From assembly GCA_003116995.1 (NCBI GenBank), contig BDSL01000024.1:558001-622000 (forward strand): a stretch of DNA of 64,000 nucleotides, in the 5' to 3' direction. Made by a program: the position numbers and the translations under genes. Below, one piece after another: positions 46,222-55,400 of this stretch; the stretch's first letter is position 1, and each line of letters opens with the position of its first letter. The stretch is from Yamagishiella unicocca (lineage: Eukaryota > Chlorophyta > Chlorophyceae > Chlamydomonadales > Volvocaceae). Under the pieces are notes generated by a model. That model saw nothing but the letters and a program-made list of their open reading frames with translations. It had not been told where the DNA came from and made no database searches.

Positions 46222-47841
46222 CTAACGGGTTCGTGCCCCCCCTGCCAGCCTGATGCACCCCATCATGAGCTCCAGCATCAGCTCGGATCGTTGCTCCATC
46301 AGGCGCTTCACGCTGCCCGGCGCCCGCCCGACCACCTCCTCGTAGTGCGCCAGGTACCAGTCCTTGAGGTCCGACAGCAGCTGCGAGAAGGTGTGTCCGC
46401 GCGCCTCAGCCCAGAGCATCGCCCCCACCACCGTCTCCGGCCGCACCGCCTCCAGCACCCGCGCCTGCGCGCAGCTGCACAGCTCCGGCAGCAGCAGCCG
46501 GTCGGACAGCTCCGCCACGCCCTGCGCTAGGGCGGCTGGGATGCTGACGGCGCCGGTGTAGATGAAGCGGAGCAGCAGCTCAAAGGCGTCCGGGTCGGCG
46601 TCCGGCAGGCCCAGCTGCTGCTCGCTGCCGTCCGCGAAGTCGCCTTCCAGCCGCTGACGGAAGTAGTCGCAGCGGGCCGCGAGGATGACCCGGTGTACGG
46701 CAAATGTACGACCGCCCACCACGACGTTGACGTCCGCGGTGCCGTCGGGTTGGCGGTCTAGGAGAGCGCCCAGGTCGGCTGGCAGCGTGCGGGGGGTGGT
46801 GGCGACGGGGTTCGCGTCCGTGCCGCCAGGTGGCTTCAGGCCCAGGTCTAAAACATGGAGGTTGTTCGAGTGGAAGTCGCACAATGCCAGGTATCCGTTG
46901 GGCAGGATAGCTGGGAAGCACATGACGGCATCTGGGTTGGCGTCAAGAGTGGTGACGGATCCGTCCGGCATCAGCTTACGGATTGTGCTGCTCTTCTCCG
47001 CCAAGCATCCGTCTGCCAAGAACACGCAGCCCTGATCGTCCACGACAAGCCCACCGATGTCGCGAAAGCGCGCGTCCGTTCCCTTGCCATCAGCGTCGCC
47101 CTCCATGCCCTCCATGCCCGCTAGCCGCAGAGGTTGGAAGTTGGTGGCAATATGGCCGTCACCGAGCGGTAGCCGATATATGGCAGTAGCCGTCGCAAAC
47201 ACAAGGCTGCAGCCAACGCCCTCGCGGCTGGGAATATACGCCAGGCCATGGATTACTGCCATCGCTTCAAAAGGGAGAGTATTGACCATCGCCTCTTTCC
47301 CTATCATGGCAGCAAGCAGGGATTTCCGGTCTGCCGTCGCACGCCATTCCGCTGGCAGAAGGATCCGACGAACGCGCCTCCCGTCCGCAACGTATATTAG
47401 CCCTTCGCTGTCAGAACAGAGATACCAGGGATCTTGGAAACCAGCCAATGGGCCAAAGGCGTCGCCCATGCCGTTCTCTTGCACGCGCCCCGCGACGAGC
47501 GCCACGTTATCATCGTAATCCACGCAGAATACAGCAGTCTTAATAATGACGAAAAGCGAGGCACTGTATGCGTCCCACACCGCTGCGGAGAATTCGCGCT
47601 GCACCCCGACGCCGCCAAGAGCTTCGGCCAATACTAGCGGTATCCCCATTTCCAAACCATTATGGGCGTCGGCGCCCTCGAGAGGCACCAGCTCGCCACA
47701 GGGGGATACAACGAGAGTTTGCTGAGGCCCAGCTCCACTTCCTCGAGGCAGAAGCCTAGTCACGATCCCGATGGCATCAATCCCGCAATCGAATGAACCC
47801 CTTAGTATGTGCATGGATGAAGTCGCTCGACGATGGAGCAA
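46222..47841 (-). CDS. BTB/POZ protein with NHL-like beta-propeller N-terminus
   Basis: An intronless frame of 539 residues. The N-terminal part (about residues 60-330) has loosely repeated propeller-type strands such as PWYLCSDSEGLIYVADGRRV, GLVVDDQGCVFLADG and NGYLALCDFHSNNLHVLDLG, typical of NHL-like repeats. The C-terminal part is a BTB/POZ domain: DVNVVVGGRTFAVHRVILAA, then CDYFRQRLEGDF, DPDAFELLLRFIYTG and LLLPELCSCAQ, followed by a BACK-like tail. BTB proteins of this kind usually dimerise and recruit Cullin-3 ubiquitin ligase; that role is inferred. The start chosen is the first ATG of the frame; MHILRGSF nine codons on is an alternative. Lack of introns in this intron-rich region is notable and could reflect retroposition or expansion of an intron-poor family. 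Confidence 0.88.
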   Translation of the reverse strand: MLHRRATSSMHILRGSFDCGIDAIGIVTRLLPRGSGAGPQQTLVVSPCGELVPLEGADAHNGLEMGIPLVLAEALGGVGVQREFSAAVWDAYSASLFVIIKTAVFCVDYDDNVALVAGRVQENGMGDAFGPLAGFQDPWYLCSDSEGLIYVADGRRVRRILLPAEWRATADRKSLLAAMIGKEAMVNTLPFEAMAVIHGLAYIPSREGVGCSLVFATATAIYRLPLGDGHIATNFQPLRLAGMEGMEGDADGKGTDARFRDIGGLVVDDQGCVFLADGCLAEKSSTIRKLMPDGSVTTLDANPDAVMCFPAILPNGYLALCDFHSNNLHVLDLGLKPPGGTDANPVATTPRTLPADLGALLDRQPDGTADVNVVVGGRTFAVHRVILAARCDYFRQRLEGDFADGSEQQLGLPDADPDAFELLLRFIYTGAVSIPAALAQGVAELSDRLLLPELCSCAQARVLEAVRPETVVGAMLWAEARGHTFSQLLSDLKDWYLAHYEEVVGRAPGSVKRLMEQRSELMLELMMGCIRLAGGARTR

Positions 47842-49006
47842 TGTACACTATAGAGCTTCCTGTGCTACTAGAGGCTCGCCAACCTCTTTACGTGCAAGCC
47901 CAAGGAAGGAAAGAGCCGTAATTATGTACAATGATGGAGTGGCAGAAGAGATTTTGGCTGATGTGCAACGAAAACATCCCGCAACCGCCAGCGGCTACGG
48001 CCAATCCGTACAGGGCGGGCTTACCCGACGCTTTCAATAAGATACGGCCGGTAGGTCAGCTCGAGGTGGCACGAGGTGGCCGCCATAGCCTCGCACAGCG
48101 ACACAAATTGCACAAGAGTGCGACAGCGGAAGGGACCATGCGGATTTACCTGAGCAGACTGGGTCGCCAGCCCCTGCCAGCCGTGTAATCCTCGCCGACG
48201 CCGTGGCTTGCCTTCACTTCTCTCATGTTCGCACACTTCACGTACCTTCCATCACCTCTGTCTACCTCTCCTTTCCTCCCCTGCTCTAGCTAGCTATCTC
48301 TAGGGATTTACGTCCGAAATGCACCCATCAGGCTTCAGGACACATACGCAGCCCCTCCACCGCATTCGTACATAGTCTGCTTCCCCTGGTCAGGCTGCAT
48401 CCCACCACCAAAACCCACAGCGCCGGCTTTCCGTTGACCGGGCGCCGTGTCCTCCGCATGACCGCACGTAGACCCTCCGCACGCTCCGCAATCGCACCCG
48501 GCGGCCCTCCTAACATCAACCTTATACTGACTGCGATCACCTGCGTGTCCACTTAATTCTCACACCTGCGTGTCCACTTAATTCTCACACCTGCGTGTCC
48601 ACTTAATTCTTTACCACCACAGACGACTTTTACACTCAGGTTACCACAACAGAAACAGACGCATCTGCACTTTAAGGTTATGGTTCCGAAGCAGACGACC
48701 TGTCTTATTCCGCTCCAACAGGCTCATTCCTCGTCGCGTTGGCTGCTGCGCCTCACAACGCCCAACGAGCTTCATGACCCGACATCCATCATGCGGCCTC
48801 CAACCGTTGCAGCATTGCGGCCGCGATATGGCCGCACCTCCCCCTGTACACGCGGCCACGGGCGGCCACGGGGCAAGAACCCCCGGTTATTGCGGCGCGA
48901 TCACGGAGCGAGGGCCCTCCCGTTGGATGCGGCTTGCCCAGTTCCTCCCTGCCGGGTGGGTGGCCGAGACGGCCGAGACTTACACGCGGCGAGGAGTGGA
49001 GGCCGC
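47842..49006. other. Region between the BTB and carrier genes
   Basis: Holds a 25-bp tandem repeat (48537-48610) and, on the minus strand, the 3' flank of the carrier gene. TTACA at about 48629-48633 reads TGTAA on the minus strand and may be the carrier polyadenylation signal. No further gene recognised. Confidence 0.4.
48537..48610. repeat. 25-bp tandem repeat, three copies
   Basis: CCTGCGTGTCCACTTAATTC recurs with a period of 25 bp; CTGCGTG starts at 48541, 48566 and 48591. Confidence 0.95.
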
Positions 49007-52000
49007 CTAGAAGCCGCCCAGGTCGCAGCCCTTGCGCGTTTGTTCGTACGTGGTCCAGAACACCAGCTGCCAGGGACCCAGGCGAGCCCACGTAGGGAGG
49101 AACCTGCAGCGGGTCGGTGGGTCGGCGGGTCGGTGGGTCGGTGGGTCGGCGGGTCGGCGGGTCGGCGGGTCGGTGGGTCGGTGGGTGGGTGGTGCGAGAG
49201 CGGGAGGAGTGAGCCGCGGTGCAAGCGATGTGGCGGACACCGCGCGATGCACAGCGTTGGGATCGCAACCCTCCTACTGCTGCTGCTACTGCTGCTGGCA
49301 GCACAGCCACTGGACCGTGGACCCGATGGACGCGTCCCATTGAAAGCAAGCCGGGGTTGCCAAACCAAGCGCTCGAGGGAGGTCCAGCCCCCTCACCAGG
49401 GCAGCCCACCCCATAGGCCTCAGCCGAGCACCCCACGCACCCCCCCCCCCGACGACCATGCGCCAACTATCCTGCCCCGTTGCGTAAAACGGTTTTTATA
49501 CACTCCCCCCGCATACCCGCACCGCCCCGTCGTCTCATCGACAGAGACACTGAACCCGCACAGCCTCACTCCGCCCTTCGGGCAGTACGACACTGCCACC
49601 TGTCCGCCAAAGGCGGCCCTCCCCCGCTACCTTGCCCCGTAAGCCGATGTTGGTAAAAACACAAGTATTCTACACAAGTTACGCTATTTGGGTCAGACCG
49701 AATACGCGGCTGCCACCGCTTGCCCTGCTCACCCTTTATACAGCGCCATCAAACCCTCCGCGCGCACGCTCTTCACCAGGCAATCCAGCGACGTCTTGTA
49801 GCGGGGGGCCGAGGAGTCCTGGCGGGGGGGGCGGCGACTAGACCCGGTTACACGACATAGGAAATGGAGGTGGTGGTGGTGGTAGCGAGCAAAACCGTGG
49901 ACACTACACAGGGGAAGAAAGAGAAACCACGGGGCGGGGGGAACAGCCGGCGCCGACATGAGCTCAACCACTGGGAGGATTATGTGTGTTGTTGGGCCTT
50001 GTGCCCCGAAGCCCAACAGCACACACCGCGCAGAGCCCCTCCGTAGCGCCCCTCCATTGCCCGACAAGGCCCCACCTGGCTCATCATTCGCGTCTTCACC
50101 ACGTCAGCGGGCACCGAAACCACACTGGCGAAGAAGCCCGAGCAGACGGACGAGGCGGTGTGGGCGGCCAGGTTGTCGCCGCCGGTGAGGCCCGTGGAGA
50201 GGATGGCCTGCTTGGCCTGTGGGCGTTACGCGTTTGGGGGTGAGTTGGGTTTGGGTTTGGGTTCTAGGGTTTTTGGTAAAGGGGCCTGTTGGCATTTGCC
50301 CATGCCGATCCCCTGCGTTGTCGTACCTGGTCGTACGTAGCCAGCTCTCCCAGGTTGACCAGCGCGGCACGCTGTACGGCGGGCGCGCCCCCCCGCCACA
50401 GCCCCGCCCAGCCCTCCGTTGACACGATTTGGCGGAGGCAGTCGCCCATACCCTGCGCGACCGATGGGGGAGGGGTGCATAGAGGGGCTTACGGAGGGGC
50501 TCTGCGCTGTGTATGTTGTTGTACGGTACCGTATATGTATGCACACTGGCAGCGGCAGAGCTGCAGCAGCAGATACGGTAGCCGCGGCAGCTGCAGCTGC
50601 AGCGGTATAATAGCAGCAGCAGCTGCAGCTTCGGCGGCCGCGTTGTGTGACGTACACCTGCCGCTGGCGGTCTGCTCCGCTGCCAAGTGCGCCGTGCAGC
50701 CACATGTGAGCGCACATGCTCGTGACCCCGTGCCCCCCCCGCCGCACCCGCAAGCATATCGCGGCCTTCACGTCTCAGACGACGGCCACGAAACGCGCTG
50801 CCATGAATTGCAGAGCAGGCGGGTGCAGCTGGCGGACGGGCGGGAGGAGGGGACCGTCGGTCAGCAACTCAAACCACACGTCGCCTACCTGGTAACGCGG
50901 CGCAGCCAGCTTCCCCGCCGCCACCAACCGCCCCTCCGCTTGCAGCCGCACCTGCAGCCCGGGGTGCGGGAAAGAGCGGGAGATGCGGGGGGAACGGATG
51001 GGCGCGGGTGATGTGTATTGGGGGTGGCGAGATTGGGTAGGGTGGCGCGGGCAGGGGGAAAGCGGTTTGTTGGCTGTCCCAGCCCGTGGTAACATATCCC
51101 CTATCCCCGCCGATCCCCGCACGAGCGCAACCCATATTACGTGAGCTCGTCAACTAGCTGTCAAGGCACGGGTGCAGGAGGGCACCAACTGCCACCCCCA
51201 CGCAAACAGCCAACCGCCAACCACCCGGCCCCGCACTCAGCCCCACACCACTCACACCCAGCGCACCACACCGTTACCCCACCCCGCCCCACAAGTGATC
51301 CTTCCACCTCTCCCCGGCTCGGCAAACAAAGCATTCCGCGGCCCACAGCAGGTTTCCATCCAGCGAATCCACGTCCACCAGCATGCGCACGCGTCCAGGT
51401 GTCCGAAGCCTATGCACCAGCTACACTTCCCTTGTCGAGTAACCGATCTTTTTTTGCAACTCCCGGCCTTCGCTCCCTCCCTCCATCCCTTGTCAGCACC
51501 CGTTTCCCACCTTGACGAGGTCAGCGGGCACCGCCACCGCCTGCCCCACCGCCCCAGCGGTCAGACCCATCAACAGCTTGGAACCCAGTCCGATGCCATC
51601 GCCTCCACCTCCTCCTGCAGTCGCCACACACCGCAGCACGAGGTGGCCCTCCAGGGAGGGAGGGAACGTCTCGGGGACAACTTGAACACCCATGTAACGA
51701 CAATCACGTGGGCAGGCCTCTTGGAAAGCATCCTACGCGGACGGTGCCCTCCTTCGCCACCGCCACCGCCATCACCATGATGACCACTACCAGAAGCCAT
51801 ACCCTAAATAGGCTACATCGTGCCCTTACGGTTCACCTACGTTGTGCCAGCTGCCCGCTTCGAGCCAGACCTACCCGCCTCCCTTGGCGCACGTCTCACC
51901 TCCCATACCCGGCCTACCAGGCGCCAGCGCCGCTACCATCCAGGCGCCAGCGCCGCTACCACCCCGCCCCAAGTTCTCCAGCATGCATCTCGAAACGCCT

Positions 52001-53772
52001 GCTCTAAACGGTTTTCCTCGCATCCACGGGTCTTCCTCGCAGCCCCGGGTCCTTACCTTTAGGCCCGGAGGCGGAAGAGGCCGCAGACGGCGAGGAGGCC
52101 GCGCGGCTAGGTGATGACGGATCCTCCGATGTTGTCATGGCGCTCCGAAGCCGCTCGTACACCGTGATGCGCGTGCCTGGGCAGGTGGTGGAACCCGGCA
52201 GCCAGGAGCCGGAGATTCCGCTGTTGGCTCACAGCGGGTACTGCACGAGCTGCGCCACGGCGTCCAGCAGCTTCTCGCCGTGTGGAGCTCCCCGGGAAAC
52301 TCCCCACCGTGGCTGCCCTCCCCTCCCCTGACTAGCCCCTCCTCAGCCCTCCCCTCCCCTGACTAGCCCCTCCTCAGCCCTCCCCTCCCCTGACTAGCCC
52401 CTCCTCAGCCCTCCCCTCCCCTGACTAGTCCCTCCTCAGCCCTCCCCTCCCCTGACTAGTCCCTCCTCAGCCCTCCCCTCCCCTGACTAGTCCCTCCTCA
52501 GCCCTCCCGTCCCCTGACTAGTCCCTCCTCAGCCCTCCCCTCCCCTGACTAGCCCCTCCTCAGCCCTCCCCTCCCCTGACTAGTCCCTCCTCAGCCCTCC
52601 CCTCCCCTGACTAGTCCCTCCTCAGCCCTCCCGTCCCCTGACTAGTCCCTCCTCAGCCCTCCCCTCCCCTGACTAGTCCCTCCTCAGCCCTCCCGTCCCC
52701 TGACTAGTCCCTCCTCAGCCCTCCCGTCCCCTGACTAGTCCCTCCTCAGCCCTCCCCTCACCTCCCCCTCCCGGGCACCTCTTTTCCCGATTCACGGTGG
52801 TTCCTCTACCCAGCCGCATGCAGCGCACCCACCCGTGTAGAAGATGTGGCGCACCAGCGCCGGCGACAAACCCGCGTACAGCCCCCGTACGCCCTCGCGC
52901 CGTACGAGTTCAAGGGCCATGCGTACGGCACCGTACGGTCTGCCCGCCGGCTGGCCGGCGGGACAATTGCCGCTGCCTGCAGGTGCTGCTTGCCCGGAGC
53001 GTGTCCCGGCGACACCGCCGCCCACGCCGCCGCCCAGCTCACCCTGCGAGCGGCATCGGGCCATGGACACACAAATACACGACCCAGTGTGAGTTGGGCG
53101 TACACGGCAGAGGCAGCGTGGGGACACCGTTTTGGGAAAGGCTTCGTGCAGCGCCCATATCGCGCGTGGGTGGTCGAGTTGCGGTGTCCAGGTTCTGGAG
53201 GACGTCGTGGGAAAGACGCAGGGGCAGGGATTTCGTGTGCAGATGGGGGCCGGGTCGGCGGAGCGAGGTGGGAGGGTGTGCGGCGGAGGCATTTACAAGG
53301 ACGGAGCTGGCACGACGTGCTGTGTCAGGCAGCAACCCCAGCACCACGGATCGCCCCCGCAACAACAGCATCAGCAGCAGCAACGACAACGACATTTTCA
53401 TAATTGGTCAACCCCACCGCACCAATTCACCTTTGACCCCTTGCCACGCCCAGCCCTGCCAGAGATGCCCTCTACACGGTAGGCAAAATACGCCGACGAA
53501 AAATGAGACGAAATCCTTTCCTAGTATGCATCAGTAACTGTGGAAGGCCGCGTCTGCTAAGTTGCCAGCACAGGCTCGAATTGCTCATGCACATTATTGC
53601 TCCCATGCAAGGAGAGTCGAGGCGCAATTCGCAATACCTGTAATTGTAGCCGCGTTTTTATCATATCAATTGGATATGTAACAGCTTCTGCTGCCATAGC
53701 GGACGAACACGTCAAGCCCAGCTTCAGAGCTGCGACTGCTCGGCTGGGCTTCCTGTCCTTTTCGATCGCCAT
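49007..53772 (-). CDS. Mitochondrial carrier of the uncoupling-protein type
   Basis: Nine phase-consistent exons give 360 residues: 53772-53638, 53043-52833, 52176-52057, 51614-51511, 50951-50889, 50452-50327, 50216-50076, 49818-49733, 49103-49007. The three carrier repeats each have the signature P-x-D-x2-K: PIDMIKTRLQLQGE, PADLVKVRLQAEG and PADVVKTRMMSQ. Between them lie GVRGLYAGLSPALVRHIFYTG, GWAGLWRGGAPAVQRAALVN and the C-terminal LGPWQLVFWTTYEQTRK, closest in my memory to plant UCP3/animal UCP4. It should sit in the inner mitochondrial membrane and exchange anions or dissipate proton gradient; substrate is not readable. Repeat 1 has an unusual Gly/Ala/Pro-rich insert (ELGGGVGGGVAGTRSG). 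An upstream in-frame ATG at 53823 would add 17 residues. Confidence 0.94.
49109..49190. repeat. GGGTCGGT/GGGTCGGC microsatellite next to a splice acceptor
   Basis: About ten 8-bp units lie immediately upstream (minus strand) of the acceptor of the last carrier exon, and there form the CCGACCCA tract before CTGCAG. The same microsatellite adjoins splice sites at 18300-18332 and 36455-36486. Confidence 0.9.
50560..50630. repeat. GCAGCAGCTGCAGC-rich tract in a carrier intron
   Basis: A short, partly palindromic run of GCAGCAG and GCTGCAGC units, in the intron between exons 50951-50889 and 50452-50327. Confidence 0.6.
52312..52762. repeat. 31-bp minisatellite in a carrier intron
   Basis: About 14 copies of a 31-bp unit containing CCCTCCCCTCCCCTGACTAG, in the intron between exons 53043-52833 and 52176-52057. 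Copies differ at two sites (GACTAGC or GACTAGT; CCCC or CCGT), which vary in a patchy order. No unique spacers separate the copies. Confidence 0.95.
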
Positions 53773-54790
53773 TTTGCGAGTATAAATCCAACTAGTTGAT
53801 TGGGCTAGGAATGTACAGCCCAAGCAATTGATAGGCTAGGAGCTCCGTTTGTCACCGAACTTTCACAGCAAAAGTACGGATTCAGGCCGGTGAGGACGGC
53901 GAGAGGAAGGAGGTGTGGGGATAAGGCATCCTTACCCGTTCTTTTGAGGATGCCTCGTATATGTTTCCATTTTGCATGAAAACACGTGTAGCTGCACGCC
54001 CACATGTTGCCTGTGGGGCCAGCGGGGATGGGTCCCGTACTCCACGCACATTCCGAAAAGGAAGCTGATGCACTGCAACCACAAATTTGCTTTGTCCAAA
54101 TCCGCCAGAGCCATCAAAGCACAACGTATGCAGTCCACCAGCCCCTCCGAGCCCGCCTTCCCTAGAGCTGTAGCACATTGCACCTGCAACACACGCCCTG
54201 TACGTCCACCACCACGATCTTCACGTTGGAACTTGCGTGCCAGGTCGATGGTGATCCACTCCTACGCTATCATCGCTTTGTCACAGCATCATATGAGGGT
54301 CATACACAATCTCTCGAAAAGAAATGCTGCAGCCTCGTTATTCCAGCTGCCCCATTAATCCCGCCCACCCAGGACATGGCAGGACATAGCATCTTGGCGG
54401 CCAACGGCCACGAGCAAGAAACACAAAGGTGCTAGGAGGCAGCAGCAGCGCCCCGATTCGCCCATCCCAACACTCATTAACACTGCTCTCTCGTCATGCG
54501 CATCTGGCTTGTGCGGCAAACACTCATCACACGATCAAAACTATTTCGGAAAACTGTGTCATACGAACAACAAACGTACGGCCACAAGATGATGTTGCTA
54601 CTTAGGGAAGGTGGCATGAATCTGGACGCAGCGACCGCTTGGGGGTGTTGAGGCGGCAGCGCATCAACGCCCCACACAACAGCCGCTTCCGCGCTGGGGG
54701 AAAACGCGACCGCACGTGATGGGGCCGCTTATATGCTCCACTCCATAAATGGCCATCTGTCATGGCCAGGGCCAACGTCCAACCTGGTAT
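53773..54790. other. Region between the carrier and IF-1 genes
   Basis: AT-richer intergenic DNA upstream of the carrier and downstream of IF-1. Frames of 66-128 codons occur on both strands without recognisable domains. Confidence 0.4.
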
Positions 54791-55400
54791 TTACTTGGGT
54801 GTGGGGGGGTTGGCGTCGCCGGGTTTGTGCCGCAGCGTGATACGCCCCTTGGTAAGATCGTACGGGCTGAGCTCCACGGTGACCTTGTCTCCGACCACAA
54901 CTTTAATCCTGTTCTGACGGATCTTGCCAGAAAGATGTGCGATTACGCTCACACCGTTCTCCAGCTTGACTTGGAACATCCCGTTCGAAAGGTCCTTCAG
55001 AACCTCGCCAGTAATGTCCACCATCTTCTTCACCTTCTTTTTGCCAGACCGGGGTGGCGGGGGGCCTGCTTGGCTGGCCACCGCACGGGCGGCAAGCGCG
55101 TTCGCGTGCGACGTGGACATCTGCACAGGCAACAGCCAGCATTTGCTCGTTATGGAGTCCGAAAGGCATCTATAGGTAAAATTGCGAGCTTTGAGCTTCT
55201 TACCTGGGTGGTCGGGTGCAGCAGCGAGCGGATAGGGCGCTGCGCCACCGGCCGCAAGCTCGCCACAAAGCATCGGGCGCCGGCCGCCTGTTCACACGAA
55301 GCGAGATGAATTCAGCATTGTGCTTAGCTAGGGGTTACTAAGAGGACAGTTCACGTCTTACCGTGGCCGGTGCCCGCTGTTGAAGTCGGCAAGCACGCAT
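54791..55400 (-). CDS. Plastid-targeted translation initiation factor IF-1
   Basis: Three exons (55400-55362, 55287-55204, 55120-54791), all phase 0, give 150 residues. The first 45 or so ([20 protein letters not shown] and onward) are Arg/Ala-rich with almost no acids and fit a plastid transit peptide. The C-terminal S1/OB-fold domain carries IF-1 hallmarks: [58 protein letters not shown] and TLRHK. IF-1 binds the ribosomal A site during bacterial-type initiation, so this is the nuclear-encoded counterpart of plastid infA. A KSGKKK-like basic stretch precedes the domain and a short GDANPPTPK tail follows it. Mitochondrial targeting cannot be excluded. Confidence 0.95.

Noticed and set aside
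48680..49642. A 320-codon plus-strand frame
   Set aside because: It is antisense to the last carrier exon and reads through the GGGTCGGT microsatellite; no domain is recognisable.
52312..52762. Possible CRISPR array
   Set aside because: Units are contiguous 31-bp repeats with no unique spacers, in a eukaryotic intron.
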